64,000 nucleotides of DNA from Mycobacterium senriense (GTDB taxonomy: Bacteria > Actinomycetota > Actinomycetes > Mycobacteriales > Mycobacteriaceae): positions 4,278,001 to 4,342,000 of the forward strand of contig NZ_AP024828.1 in NCBI RefSeq assembly GCF_019668465.1, written 5' to 3'. Below, one piece after another: positions 40,937 through 50,331 of the stretch (position 1 is its first letter; each line of letters starts with the position of its first letter). Made by a program: the position numbers and the translations under genes. The notes below the pieces were generated by a model. It had not been told where the DNA came from. It was given only the letters and a program-made list of their open reading frames with translations, and ran no database searches.

Positions 40937-42457
40937 TCACTGCGGCTCGCGCAGCACTCCGGTTGTCCACGCGCACAATGCCGCAACATCACGTCCGGCC
41001 CGGGCGACGGTCCGGTCGGGGCGCACCACGGCAGCGCGGGCGCGCCCCCGGCGCAACCACGCCGCCAGGTCATCACCGGGTTGGGGGATCAGGACGACGA
41101 CGCCGCGGCGCCGCAGGGATGCTTCGTCGGTGGCCGACGGACGAACCGTGGTGATCAGCGCGAAATGCGCGCCGAGCTCTTCATCGACGCGCCAGCCATC
41201 GCGCAGCAAGGGATTCGGGCAGAGCCTGCCGGTGAGCCGGCCCGAATTGCACACCAGCGCAGAGCGATGCAGCGGCGGCGTGCTGGAATCGACGATCCGG
41301 TGGCGTAGGCCCGGGATGAAGCGCAGCCGCGGCAACACCACCCGCCGCGCCGCGTCGCCCGCGCGGCCACCGCCGGTCATCGCCCAGCCGATACCCAACG
41401 CGAAGCGGATCATCTGTCGGGTATGTGGCGCGCGCTCCTGCTCGTAGCTGTCCAGAACGTCCGCACCCATGGTGCCGTGATGGACCGCGGCGAGCTTCCA
41501 CGCCAGGTTCGCCGCGTCCCGAACCCCTGCCCCCATACCTTGACCGATGAACGGGGGAGTGAGGTGCGCCGCGTCGCCGAGAAGGAACACGTTGCCTCGG
41601 CGCCACCGGTCGGTGATCTGAGCGCGAAAGGTGTACTCGGCGACGCGCAGCAGGGTCAGCTCGCTGTCGGCCACCGTTGCCGTCCACGGTGCGATCAACG
41701 GCCGCACTGCGTCCAATGTGCCGTACTGCTCGGCGTTTTCGTCGGCCAACAGCTGGAATTCCCATCGGTATCGTGCATCTCCGATGCGCATGTAGGTTGC
41801 GGCGCGGGCGGGGTCGCAAACCTGATGCACGCCCTCCCACTGGCCCAGATCGGCATCGGTGGCGACATCGAGGACCAGCCAGCGTTGCTCAAAGTTCAAG
41901 TCCCGCATCGTGGCATCGATGTGGGCACGCACCATGCTGTTGGCGCCGTCGCATCCCAGCACATAGTCGGTGTCCACGTGGTGCAGGCGGCCGTCGGCAC
42001 GGTCGGCGAACGTGACGCGGATACCGTCGCTGGCGTCGGTGATCGCGGTGACCTCGGCGTTGCCGCGCAATCGCGCGTTGGGGTAGCGCTCGAGGTTGGC
42101 GCGCAGCAGCGTCTCCAGCTCCGGCTGGTCGAACATGTTGGCCGGCGGGAAGCCGTTCGCGACGCGGGATTGGTCGCGGTTGAACTGGGCGAGGACACCG
42201 AAATCCGCGGCCAGCAACCGCAACCCGAGCGTGGGCCGGGAGATCGACGCGAAGTCGTCGGCAATGCCAAGGCGGGCGAGGATGCGATAGACCTCGTCGT
42301 CCAGGTGCACGGCCCGCGGCTGCGGGTACACGGCGGGCCAACGATCGAGCACCAGGCAATCCACGTCGTGTTGCGCCAGCAGGGTCGCGGCAGTGACGCC
42401 GGTCGGTCCGGCGCCGACTATGACAACCGAGCTACGCCGACCGTCTCCGCCGCTCAC
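40937..42457 (-). CDS. FAD-dependent aromatic hydroxylase (MhpA-like)
   Basis: A 506-residue group A flavin monooxygenase. GAGPTGVTAATLLA near the N terminus binds the ADP part of FAD, DG in VLGCDGANSMVR is the second motif, and GDAAHLTPPFIGQGMGAG binds the flavin and riboses. The nearest type is 3-(3-hydroxyphenyl)propionate hydroxylase (MhpA). It would place a second hydroxyl on a phenolic substrate to give a catechol for the dioxygenase encoded upstream. It is the third gene of the operon, with a 4-base overlap with the hydrolase gene. The exact aromatic substrate is unknown. Confidence 0.88.
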   Translation of the reverse strand: MSGGDGRRSSVVIVGAGPTGVTAATLLAQHDVDCLVLDRWPAVYPQPRAVHLDDEVYRILARLGIADDFASISRPTLGLRLLAADFGVLAQFNRDQSRVANGFPPANMFDQPELETLLRANLERYPNARLRGNAEVTAITDASDGIRVTFADRADGRLHHVDTDYVLGCDGANSMVRAHIDATMRDLNFEQRWLVLDVATDADLGQWEGVHQVCDPARAATYMRIGDARYRWEFQLLADENAEQYGTLDAVRPLIAPWTATVADSELTLLRVAEYTFRAQITDRWRRGNVFLLGDAAHLTPPFIGQGMGAGVRDAANLAWKLAAVHHGTMGADVLDSYEQERAPHTRQMIRFALGIGWAMTGGGRAGDAARRVVLPRLRFIPGLRHRIVDSSTPPLHRSALVCNSGRLTGRLCPNPLLRDGWRVDEELGAHFALITTVRPSATDEASLRRRGVVVLIPQPGDDLAAWLRRGRARAAVVRPDRTVARAGRDVAALCAWTTGVLREPQ

Positions 42458-43392
42458 GCGAATCGTACTGTGGCGCGCTGCGTTCCGAGATCGACAGCAC
42501 CGTCGTCGGTGCCGATCGATGCCTCCACGATGTCACCGTCGTGCAGGTAGTTCGTGTTGTCCGCCTGGCGTGAGAAGAAGACCTTCCACTTGAGCTTGGG
42601 CGGCAACAGGTTCCCGATGATCTGCAGCGGCTTCGGCGGAGCGCTCAATGCGGTTCCGGCCGGGGTCCCGGTGAGTACCAGATCGCCGGGCGCGAGTTCC
42701 TGAAACTGGGTCAGTGACTGCAGGGCCTGCAGCGGCCGGTAGAGCATGTCGGGGTCGACGAGCGCGTTCTGGCGCTCGTCGCCGTTGACGCTCAACCGCA
42801 GCCGCAGATCGCCGAACCGCTTGAGTTCGTCCGCACTGAGCAGCACCAGCTCCGGGCCCACCGGGGTGAACGTGGGATACGACTTGGCCTCGTAGAACTG
42901 GGTTTGCGGAAGTTGGACATCGCGCGCCGAGACGTCGTTGGTGACGACCAGCCCGGCGATGAGGTCGCCGAGGTTGGCATCGGAGATGTTGGTGCCGACC
43001 GGGATCGTGCGCCCGATCACCAGGCCGATCTCCACCTCGTAGTCGAGGAGCTTGACGTGTGCCGGTTTGACGATGTCGTCGAACGGGCCGTTGATCGACG
43101 CCGACGCCTTGCGAAAGAAGGTCAGTGGAACCGACGACGAATCCATGCCCGCGTCCTTGACGTGCGACTCGAAGTTGGTCATCTGGGCGATCACCCGGCA
43201 CGGCCTGGTTACCGGCGAGGCCAATCGCAGACCGTCGAGCTTTACGATGTCGGCGCTGTTGGCCGCCGCATCGATAGCGGTCCGGTCGGCCAGCAGCCCG
43301 GCGGTGCTGGTGGCGGCGGTGTCGATCTTCGCGGCACCGTTCGGGGTTTTGAGCCACCAGGCGTCGGCGGTGCGCAGGACGGAAACGGTCAT
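42454..43392 (-). CDS. Fumarylacetoacetate hydrolase-family protein
   Basis: A 312-residue FAH-family enzyme: PLTFFRKASASINGP, YEVEIGLVIGRT with Glu ligands, GLVVTNDVSARD, and VLTGTPAGTA near the C terminus. Members hydrolyse or decarboxylate ring-cleavage products such as hydroxypentadienoates or oxo-acids. I chose ATG 43392 (MTVSVLRTADAWW), overlapping the dioxygenase stop; the upstream extension lies inside that gene. With the dioxygenase and hydroxylase it completes a meta-cleavage pathway. Confidence 0.87.
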   Translation of the reverse strand: MTVSVLRTADAWWLKTPNGAAKIDTAATSTAGLLADRTAIDAAANSADIVKLDGLRLASPVTRPCRVIAQMTNFESHVKDAGMDSSSVPLTFFRKASASINGPFDDIVKPAHVKLLDYEVEIGLVIGRTIPVGTNISDANLGDLIAGLVVTNDVSARDVQLPQTQFYEAKSYPTFTPVGPELVLLSADELKRFGDLRLRLSVNGDERQNALVDPDMLYRPLQALQSLTQFQELAPGDLVLTGTPAGTALSAPPKPLQIIGNLLPPKLKWKVFFSRQADNTNYLHDGDIVEASIGTDDGAVDLGTQRATVRFA

Positions 43393-44519
43393 GAGGTTGG
43401 CACTTTCAGTAGTCCGGCCAGGCGGCCGAAATCGAATTCGTTGCGTGCTCGCAGTGCGGTGGCGATCGAAACTAGTTCGTGTCGAACAGATTTGAGTTCT
43501 GTGCCGAGGAAGTCCCTGCTCGCCGCGGGTCCCCATTGGGCCAATCCGGAGGCGGTGAACGGCGCCCATCCGGGTTCGAGCGTGTTGTCGAAGAGGTCGC
43601 CGTCGGCGAAGTGCTCGAACAGGTAGCCGTCGGGATCGCGCCAGTAGTCGAAGATCTGGCTGCCCTGAATGTGTCTGCCGATTCCCCAGGACCGGAAATA
43701 GCCGCGTTCGCGCAGGTATTCGCCGCCGGCGGCCAGGGCGTCGAGGTCGCTGACCTGATACGCCGAATGGACGTAACGGTTGGCCGGGCCCAGCGCCAAC
43801 GCGAGCGTGTGATGGTCGGCCGGGGTGAGCCCGCGATCGCAGCGGATGAAGCTCATCGTCGGTCCCCGGTCACGCTGGCCGGGGAAGTACAAGAAGTCGC
43901 TGACGATCATCCCCAGGTTGTCCAGGTACCAGTTCAGCGCCTCGCGGTACTTCGTCGACTGCATGACCAGATGGCCCAGACGCAACACGCGGGCCGGCGC
44001 CCGTCGCGGACGCTGGGTTTCGTTGAGGCGCTGCGGGGCGGCTCCGAAATTGAGCGAAAGAGGTTGCTGCGCACACAATTCCGGTAGATCGATCATGCCG
44101 GCGGCAACGCTGACCGGTGTCCCGCTGGGGTCGACCAGATCGACCGCGATGCCACCGACGGCGTCGGGCAGCGGCCGCGTGAGAGCGTCGTGGGCGTCGG
44201 CCAACCTCGACACGTCCGTCTCGTCGCAGGCACGAAACGTCACCCCGGCGAAGCATTGCCTCGGGCCGCGACGAAGGATGAGGCACGGTCCGCCAGGCAA
44301 TGTGCCACGCAACTGCACTTCGTCCGGGGTGCGCTGGGCCGTCTGAAAACCGAAGGCCCGCGCGAATGCCTCCGCGCGCGTCAGGTCCGGTCGCTCGAAC
44401 ACCAGCCAGGCGATGTCGACGACCTTGATCACGGGGTTGCGCGACCGGCCGGGGTGTTCGCCAGGTAGCGCGCCCTGCGGGCTGTGCGCATCCCGCTGGG
44501 CGCTGTTGGTCAAGTTCAT
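43389..44519 (-). CDS. Extradiol ring-cleavage dioxygenase (VOC fold)
   Basis: A 376-residue two-module VOC dioxygenase. The second module has the 2-His-1-Glu iron site: His183 (RLGHLVM), His236 or 237 (ADHHTLAL) and Glu302 (GYLFEHFADG). Tyr and His around residue 250 (NRYVHSAYQVSD) are also typical. It should cleave a catechol next to the hydroxyl pair. It is the first gene of the operon, diverging from a TetR gene, with a palindrome at 44540-44553 between them. The N-terminal 30 residues (QRDAHSPQGALPG) are extra to the fold. Confidence 0.87.
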   Translation of the reverse strand: MNLTNSAQRDAHSPQGALPGEHPGRSRNPVIKVVDIAWLVFERPDLTRAEAFARAFGFQTAQRTPDEVQLRGTLPGGPCLILRRGPRQCFAGVTFRACDETDVSRLADAHDALTRPLPDAVGGIAVDLVDPSGTPVSVAAGMIDLPELCAQQPLSLNFGAAPQRLNETQRPRRAPARVLRLGHLVMQSTKYREALNWYLDNLGMIVSDFLYFPGQRDRGPTMSFIRCDRGLTPADHHTLALALGPANRYVHSAYQVSDLDALAAGGEYLRERGYFRSWGIGRHIQGSQIFDYWRDPDGYLFEHFADGDLFDNTLEPGWAPFTASGLAQWGPAASRDFLGTELKSVRHELVSIATALRARNEFDFGRLAGLLKVPTS

Positions 44520-44539
44520 CAGCTGTCTCCCACACTAAC

Positions 44540-44553
44540 TGACGAAATCGTCA
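44540..44553. promoter_or_regulatory. Operator palindrome for the meta-cleavage operon
   Basis: TGACGA-AA-TCGTCA is a perfect inverted repeat (6-bp arms) 20 bp upstream of the dioxygenase start and about 70 bp before the divergent TetR gene. The position suits repression of the catabolic operon. Confidence 0.6.
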
Positions 44554-44626
44554 CATGCGAGTTAACGCTCAGTCAAGTTTCTGATGGAATCCTCATAACT
44601 GATGCATACTGCTGGAGATGAGCGCG

Positions 44627-45268
44627 ATGCCCGACAGTCAGACGCCCAACCGCTTGGCGCGGCGTAAGCAGCGCACCCGAGCGGCGCTGGTCAGCGCCGC
44701 GCAGCGGCTGATCGCCGAGGGCAAGGTCAACGTGCCGGTCTTGGAGATCACCCAGGCCGCCGACGTCGGGATGGGTTCGTTCTACAACCACTTCGACAGC
44801 AAGGAGCAGCTGTTCGACGCGGCAGTCGCCGACGTACTCGACGCGTACGGTGCGATGCTGGACCGCCTCACAGAATCCCTCGACGATCCGGCCGAGACGT
44901 TCGCCACCAGTTTCCGGCTGACCGGCCGGCTCTTCCGGCGACGCCCGCAGGAGAGCCAGATTTTGTTGGCCAACGGGTTGGCGCTGTTGTCGTCGCCCAA
45001 CGGGTTGGCGCCACGCGCTCTGCGCGACATCAAAGCCGGCGTCGAGGCCGGCAGGTTCACCGTGGACGATCCCGAACTCGCCCTCGCCATGGCCGGGGGT
45101 GCGTTGTTGGGCCTGGGCAATCTATTGCGGGATCAGCCGGACCGCGACGACGCTCACGCCGCCGACACGGTCACCGAAAGCCTTCTTCGGCTGTTCGGGC
45201 TCAGCGCCGCTGAGGCACGCGCAGTGTGTCGACGTCCGTTGCTTGACAGCATCTTCGGAGAGGTTTAG
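44627..45268 (+). CDS. TetR-family transcriptional regulator
   Basis: A 213-residue regulator with a typical N-terminal helix-turn-helix: TRAALVSAAQRLIAEGKVNV by its ends, VLEITQAADVGMGSFYNHFDSKE by its ends. I chose ATG 44627 because GGAG at 44614-44617 is 9 bases upstream; ATG 44618 directly abuts that site. The C-terminal part is helical with LGLGNLLRDQPD. It is divergent from the aromatic cleavage operon and presumably represses it via the palindrome at 44540. The inducer may be the aromatic substrate. Confidence 0.88.
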   Translation: MPDSQTPNRLARRKQRTRAALVSAAQRLIAEGKVNVPVLEITQAADVGMGSFYNHFDSKEQLFDAAVADVLDAYGAMLDRLTESLDDPAETFATSFRLTGRLFRRRPQESQILLANGLALLSSPNGLAPRALRDIKAGVEAGRFTVDDPELALAMAGGALLGLGNLLRDQPDRDDAHAADTVTESLLRLFGLSAAEARAVCRRPLLDSIFGEV

Positions 45269-45324
45269 CCGTTGGGATCCGACGGCCGAACGCGTTGTGG
45301 CTCAAGGCATGTCGATGGGCGTCG

Positions 45325-46194
45325 CTATTTATGCACGGCCGGACCGGCTAGTGTTGCGACGGCGTCGACCGAGAATGCGACATTCCTGCCAACATCGCCC
45401 TCATCACCAGCCGCGCCGGTGGTCCACCGCACGTAAGCGGTCCCACTGATCTGCACAGTGGCGCCGGTATCGAAATCGAGGAACAGCAATGCGGCTCTGT
45501 CGTCGACCGCCAGGTTGCCATAACTGTTGAACATGTTGTTCCCCGGGAAATCCGGCCACCACAGCAAATCCGGTGAGTCGACGCGGACAAATCCGGGTGG
45601 TCCGCCGCGGTGTGATGCATCGCTACCGCGTGTGGGATGGCTGGTGCCCAAGAAGAACGTGTCGGACGTTGCGATCATTGCTCGATCGGAGGGACCGAGA
45701 ACCGTTGCGCGTCCCGGGCGTTTCGAAGGAGGGGCGGCAAGGCTAGCGACATCAATCGCGCGGCGGTGAATGTACTTGGGGCAATTGCCGTACGACTGGT
45801 CGACGCGGACGGTCATGCCGTTGTGGTCAGCACCGACAAGTTCGCCGTTTATCCGTAGCCTGCGGCGGGTGGCGAAGTCGATGGCGATCAGTCCGACTTG
45901 CTGACCGGTCTGAATCTCATGCAGGGGATCCCCGTCACGGGGAGCGGCAGACACGTGCAACACACCTTCTTGACCGCGGAGAAAACCTGGTGGCGCGGCC
46001 AACGGCGAGACCCACAGGAGGCCGTCGTGGTCGCGTCCGGTCAGCGCGGCGAACCGCTGCGACGCGAGAAAGCTTGCGGCGCCTCGGGACAGATCCGACG
46101 AGTCAAGCATGCTCTCGAGCCGCCCGGCCTCGGCTTCGACACCCGCTCGGCGCTGCACTGCGAGTTCTCCCTCGTGGAATCCCGTCGCGGTCAT
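45325..46194 (-). CDS. Pyridoxamine-5'-phosphate-oxidase-like flavin protein
   Basis: A 289-residue protein of the split-barrel PNPOx-like fold. Blocks LLWVSPLAAPPGFLRGQEG, QVGLIAIDFATRRRLRINGE and the later NMFNSYGNLAVDDRAALLFLDFDTG (ends quoted) are the FMN/F420-type barrel strands in two modules. The start is ATG 46194; a longer frame upstream overlaps the acyltransferase region and lacks family similarity. It may bind FMN, F420 or heme; which is unclear. It converges with the TetR gene (56-bp gap, nothing seen). Confidence 0.75.
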   Translation of the reverse strand: MTATGFHEGELAVQRRAGVEAEAGRLESMLDSSDLSRGAASFLASQRFAALTGRDHDGLLWVSPLAAPPGFLRGQEGVLHVSAAPRDGDPLHEIQTGQQVGLIAIDFATRRRLRINGELVGADHNGMTVRVDQSYGNCPKYIHRRAIDVASLAAPPSKRPGRATVLGPSDRAMIATSDTFFLGTSHPTRGSDASHRGGPPGFVRVDSPDLLWWPDFPGNNMFNSYGNLAVDDRAALLFLDFDTGATVQISGTAYVRWTTGAAGDEGDVGRNVAFSVDAVATLAGPAVHK

Positions 46195-46268
46195 ACCCGT
46201 CGTAACAACCTCACCGGCGCAATGCTTCCTCGCGGTACGGGCGAGCCCAGAGGCTGTCAACGCCAGGG

Positions 46269-47573
46269 TCAGGCCGCTCCCGGCTGCCGAGTGGGGCGAA
46301 ACGCCGCCAATAGCGCTCCGGCCGCGAAGACCGCGGCGGTCAGCCACGGAAAACGCCCGTCGGGGGCGAAGCCCTCGGCGGCAATCATGGACAGCGCGTA
46401 GGCCGCCATCGCGGCACCGGCCAGCATCACCGGCTCCACCCAGCGCTCGGTCAGCGGGACACCGAGCAGGGGCAGGGGCGCGGCGAAAAGCCTTCGCGCC
46501 CAGAACAGCAGCACCATCTCGACAGCGGTCACGACGCTGAGGATGACCACCCACTCGAGCCGGGCCAGCCACCAGTCCGCGCTACCTTCGGGCGGCTGCG
46601 GCAACAGCCCGGCCGGGTAACCGACGATCGCCACGATCACGACGGGAATCATGTGCCACAGGTAGAGGGCCATGATGTTGTTGTTGGCGACGGACAACGC
46701 GCGCTCCACGCGGATGGCGCGTAGCGCACGGTTGAGCGCGGGCGCGACCGCCATCGCGATTCCGGTTTGGGCGCATCCGAATGCCAACAGGGCCACGGTC
46801 GGTGGTGTCGTGTTGTCGATGGTCTGTCCGGGGACGCCGATCATGCTGACCGGATAAGCCTTGAGCCAAACCAGCAGCGCCAGCGCCACCGCGGAAGCGC
46901 CGGCCAATAGCCAGGGTTTGCGGCCGGCCAATGCCCCGCCATGCCAAGCGATCCCGAGCTGATACAGGGTGCCCCAACCCAGCAGATAGTTCACCCAGTT
47001 GAGGTGGGGCACGTGCCCGGCGAGCCGGGCGACATCCACCGCCGCGACGGCCAACCCGAGCAGGCCCGGCACCAGCAGTCCCCAACGGCGTTGTGCGGCA
47101 ATCGCAATCGGTGTCAGCGATACCACCACCAGATACACGGCCAGGAACCACAGGTGCATCGCCACCGCCCAGCCGGCGTACTCGAGCACCGAGCCCGCCA
47201 CTCCGCAGGCGCCAAGGACCACCACCACCAGCGACACCAGCACGACGTAGACCGCTGTCGGTCCGAGGACCCGCGCCAACCGGTGCTGCACCCAGGTTCG
47301 ACGCGATACCCCGTCGGCGTCGTGCCGATGGGTCCAGGACACCGCGGCGGCGTAGCCGGCAACCAGGAAGAACGCCGGGACCGCCTGGAAGGGCCACGTC
47401 AGCCACTGGGTCCAGGGCAGGTCGACGAGCGGGTTCTGCCGGCCGAATTGCCCGTCGTGGTAGGTCACCGATCCGGCCAGCCAGTGTCCCAGCACGATCA
47501 GCACCACGCCCGATACCCGGTAGTAGTCGACCGCCAGATTGCGTGCCGGCCGCGCGGTGTTTGCGCGGTCCAT
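46269..47573 (-). CDS. Acyltransferase-3-like integral membrane protein
   Basis: A 434-residue polytopic protein with about ten membrane segments. It opens [20 protein letters not shown], which carries the typical Asp-Arg and His near the first helix, followed by a loop [20 protein letters not shown]. Acyltransferase-3 proteins acylate sugars or lipids at the membrane surface; the acceptor here is unknown. I chose ATG 47573 ([12 protein letters not shown]); a GTG at 47600 is the alternative and neither has a strong ribosome site. It diverges from the aldo/keto reductase gene. Confidence 0.75.
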   Translation of the reverse strand: MDRANTARPARNLAVDYYRVSGVVLIVLGHWLAGSVTYHDGQFGRQNPLVDLPWTQWLTWPFQAVPAFFLVAGYAAAVSWTHRHDADGVSRRTWVQHRLARVLGPTAVYVVLVSLVVVVLGACGVAGSVLEYAGWAVAMHLWFLAVYLVVVSLTPIAIAAQRRWGLLVPGLLGLAVAAVDVARLAGHVPHLNWVNYLLGWGTLYQLGIAWHGGALAGRKPWLLAGASAVALALLVWLKAYPVSMIGVPGQTIDNTTPPTVALLAFGCAQTGIAMAVAPALNRALRAIRVERALSVANNNIMALYLWHMIPVVIVAIVGYPAGLLPQPPEGSADWWLARLEWVVILSVVTAVEMVLLFWARRLFAAPLPLLGVPLTERWVEPVMLAGAAMAAYALSMIAAEGFAPDGRFPWLTAAVFAAGALLAAFRPTRQPGAA

Positions 47574-47665
47574 CAGATCGGGGGAAGCTCGACGCGGCAC
47601 ACAGCGCCACGGTACCGTCCGGCACTCAGCGGAGTCTCGCGCAACCGTCGAACAGGAGACAACTC

Positions 47666-48637
47666 ATGAAATTGGCTCAACTCGCCGAATTACAGGTCGG
47701 TCGCCTCGGATTGGGCGCGATGGGGATGTCGGTGGCCTATGCCGGCGCGGGCAGTGACGACGCCGAATCGATCCGCACCGTTCATCGCGCCATCGACCTG
47801 GGTGTCACGCTGATCGATACCGCCGAGGTCTACGGCCCGTACGTCAACGAGGAACTGTTGGCCCGTGCCCTGCGGGGGCGACGCGATCAAGTAGTCCTGG
47901 CAACCAAATTCGGCCTGATTTCGCACACCGGTCGCGACGGCCTCGATAGCAGCCCCGCCAGCATCCGCGTGGCCGTGGATGGTTCGCTGCAACGGTTGGC
48001 GACCGACCACATCGATCTGTATTACCAGCACCGTCTCGACCGCCAGACCCCGATCGAGGAGACGGTCGGTGCGCTGGCCGAGCTGGTCGCCGCCGGGAAG
48101 ATCCGCCACATCGGCCTGTCCGAAGTCGGCGTGGACACGATTCGTCGCGCCCACGCGGTGCACCCACTTACGGCCGTTCAATCGGAGTACTCGCTGTGGA
48201 CACGCGATCAAGAAGACGAGATCCTGCCGGCGCTGCGCGAGTTGGGGATCGGGTTTGTTGCCTATTCGCCGTTGGGCCGTGGCTTCCTCACCGGCGCCAT
48301 CCGCTCCACCCAGGAGCTGCCCGATACCGACTACCGCAAGACCAACCCGCGGTTCTTCGACGACAACTTTCAGCACAACCTGCGGTGCGCGGACGAGGTG
48401 CGCGACATCAGCGCGGACGTCGGCGCGACGCCGGCCCAGGTCGCCTTGGCCTGGCTACTCGCGAAAGGCCCTGACATCGTGCCTATTCCGGGTACCAAGC
48501 GTGTCACGCGTCTGGGAGAAAACGTCGGTGCCGACGCGGTGGAACTCAGTGCCGACCAACTGGCCAGACTCGATGGACTCACCCCGCCCGTCGGAGGGCA
48601 TCACGCCGAAGCGCAAATGGCCTGGATCGACCGCTAG
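47666..48637 (+). CDS. Aldo/keto reductase
   Basis: A 323-residue AKR of the AKR11/13-type barrel: [13 protein letters not shown], the catalytic Asp/Tyr in [14 protein letters not shown], the catalytic Lys in [10 protein letters not shown], the His in DLYYQHRLD, and [15 protein letters not shown] for NADPH. It reduces aldehydes or ketones with NADPH; the substrate is not known. The ATG at 47666 has AGGAG about 7 bases upstream. It converges with the epimerase gene (5-bp gap). Confidence 0.92.
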   Translation: MKLAQLAELQVGRLGLGAMGMSVAYAGAGSDDAESIRTVHRAIDLGVTLIDTAEVYGPYVNEELLARALRGRRDQVVLATKFGLISHTGRDGLDSSPASIRVAVDGSLQRLATDHIDLYYQHRLDRQTPIEETVGALAELVAAGKIRHIGLSEVGVDTIRRAHAVHPLTAVQSEYSLWTRDQEDEILPALRELGIGFVAYSPLGRGFLTGAIRSTQELPDTDYRKTNPRFFDDNFQHNLRCADEVRDISADVGATPAQVALAWLLAKGPDIVPIPGTKRVTRLGENVGADAVELSADQLARLDGLTPPVGGHHAEAQMAWIDR

Positions 48638-48642
48638 CCCCG

Positions 48643-49743
48643 CTAGTCGACGGTCGCCAATGCCGCTGTGCCGTACTTCTTTTCGATCAGCGTCCACGGG
48701 TCGGCGTAGGGGCCGCGTCCCTCGAGCCGGCGCTGAACGATCAAAACCGCACGCAACGCCGGCCGCAGCACCGGGGCAAGCACCCGCAGCAGCAGGCGCA
48801 GGTGGCCCTGCGATTCGGCAACCCACGCCATCGTCTGGCTCCAGTCGTGCTCCTGGAAGTCCAGCAGCGCCTGCGCTTCGGTGGTGTCGTACCAGCCGGT
48901 GAAACTCCAGCCTCGGTCATCGGCCGGGTCGCCGGGCAGGCTGGTCGACGGGCCCAGCGAGCCCAGGCCGACGGCCCGCATCAGGCTGTCTTCGAGCCCG
49001 CGCTGCGTCAGCACGTAGGACTCGTTGCCGCCGATGAGCACGACTCTGCCGGAAATGGTCGCCTCGCGATCGACCCCGTTGGCGAAGGCCAGCGCCACGT
49101 CGCGCGCGTCCACCGCATGCATGCGGTTGTCACCCGGCATCGACCGCATCAGCAGCAGGGAATCGCCGTTGACGGTCGAGTGGGTGTCCGGCGAGATGAC
49201 GCCGCCCAGCCGCAAGAGCGCGTACGGCAGTCCGCTGCCACGGATGGCCGCCTCGGCGAGCACTTTGTCCTGGCCATATTGATCGATGGGGTTCACCGGG
49301 GTGTCCGGGGTGATGCGCTCGGGCTGACGGTAGGGGTTGCGCGATCCGTATACCGCGGCGCTGGAGGCCATCAGGAACAGTGGCGGGCGCGGGAGCGCCG
49401 AGCAGGCAGCCAAAAGATTCTCGGTCCCACCGACATTGACGCGCCGGGCCAGCGCGGGGTTGCGGTACGAAAGCGGGGAGACGACGGCGGCCAGGTGAAC
49501 GACCGCGCCGGGGTTGTGAGCGGCGACGAGCTCGCTCACCGCCTCGGCGTCCAGAAGATCGGTGTACGCGGGAACCAGCGTCCCCGGCTGTCCGCCGGCG
49601 GCGAGTTCTTTTTCGGCGGCGACGGTGTTGTCGTTGCGCAGGTCCATCGCGACGACGGTCCGTCCCCGCTGCAGCAGGATCTGCGTGCAGCGCTTACCGA
49701 TTTGCCCGAATGCGCCGGTGACCAACACGGTGTCGACTGTCAT
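48643..49743 (-). CDS. NAD-dependent epimerase/dehydratase family protein
   Basis: A 366-residue extended SDR: TGAFGQIGKRC near residue 9, DLLDAEAV for the second strand, SSAAVYGSRNPY and the catalytic pair Tyr-x3-Lys in YGQDK. It resembles nucleoside-diphosphate-sugar epimerases and 3-beta-hydroxysteroid-type dehydrogenases, and the reaction cannot be fixed. The last 60 residues are extra and Arg/Leu-rich (LLLRVLAPVLRPALRAVLIV by ends). It is followed by a SnoaL-like gene 7 bp upstream on the same strand, so the two probably form one transcript. Confidence 0.85.
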   Translation of the reverse strand: MTVDTVLVTGAFGQIGKRCTQILLQRGRTVVAMDLRNDNTVAAEKELAAGGQPGTLVPAYTDLLDAEAVSELVAAHNPGAVVHLAAVVSPLSYRNPALARRVNVGGTENLLAACSALPRPPLFLMASSAAVYGSRNPYRQPERITPDTPVNPIDQYGQDKVLAEAAIRGSGLPYALLRLGGVISPDTHSTVNGDSLLLMRSMPGDNRMHAVDARDVALAFANGVDREATISGRVVLIGGNESYVLTQRGLEDSLMRAVGLGSLGPSTSLPGDPADDRGWSFTGWYDTTEAQALLDFQEHDWSQTMAWVAESQGHLRLLLRVLAPVLRPALRAVLIVQRRLEGRGPYADPWTLIEKKYGTAALATVD

Positions 49744-49750
49744 GGATGCG

Positions 49751-50269
49751 TCACCGATCCATCAGCCGGGCGGCGATCCGGCCGATCGCCGTGCGGACCC
49801 GGGGCGAAATGTAGATCGAGAAGAACGGCGTCACGATGTCCTCGCGGAGTCGAGTTAGCTTGGAGCTCTTAATAAGCCACTGGCCGGCGATGCTCTCGTA
49901 GGTCTCGTGGTAGTGGCCGTAGCCGACCAAGGTTACCCCGGGCCCGAATCGGACCACGTCTTGCAGCGCCCATGTTCCGCGCGCCGTCGTCGCCGAGGTG
50001 AGCTCGATTTCGGGTGTGTGCACCTGGTGGGCGGTGGGCTGCGTCGGGCGGCCAAGGGCCCGGCGGGTGAACGCCACGAAATCGTCGGCGCCGGCGATCA
50101 CCTTGCCGCCGGCTTCCGACGTGTCGCTGACGAAGTCGTCGGCGAAGATCGTCCGCCATGCCACCCAGTCCTTGGTGTCCAGGTACCGGCAGTAGCGGGC
50201 TTTGAGCTGCTTGATGGATTCGATCGCCGGCAGCGTCTCGGCCGCCAGGCCCTCCGCGTGCTCTGTCAT
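49751..50269 (-). CDS. SnoaL-like (NTF2 fold) protein
   Basis: A 172-residue protein: AIESIKQLKARYCRYLDTKDW (by ends), FADDFVSDTSEAGGKVIAGAD and TWALQDVVRFG, the common pattern of SnoaL_4 proteins, which are isomerases, dehydratases or binding proteins with a conical barrel. The catalytic residues are not certain. ATG 50269 starts it; the epimerase gene follows at 7 bp. The upstream thioesterase gene ends 62 bp before. Confidence 0.82.
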   Translation of the reverse strand: MTEHAEGLAAETLPAIESIKQLKARYCRYLDTKDWVAWRTIFADDFVSDTSEAGGKVIAGADDFVAFTRRALGRPTQPTAHQVHTPEIELTSATTARGTWALQDVVRFGPGVTLVGYGHYHETYESIAGQWLIKSSKLTRLREDIVTPFFSIYISPRVRTAIGRIAARLMDR

Positions 50270-50331
50270 TGCGGCTCGATTCTTTCGGTAAGCGTCCCGG
50301 CGTGACGTTTCACTGGCGAAGTGTAAACCCG

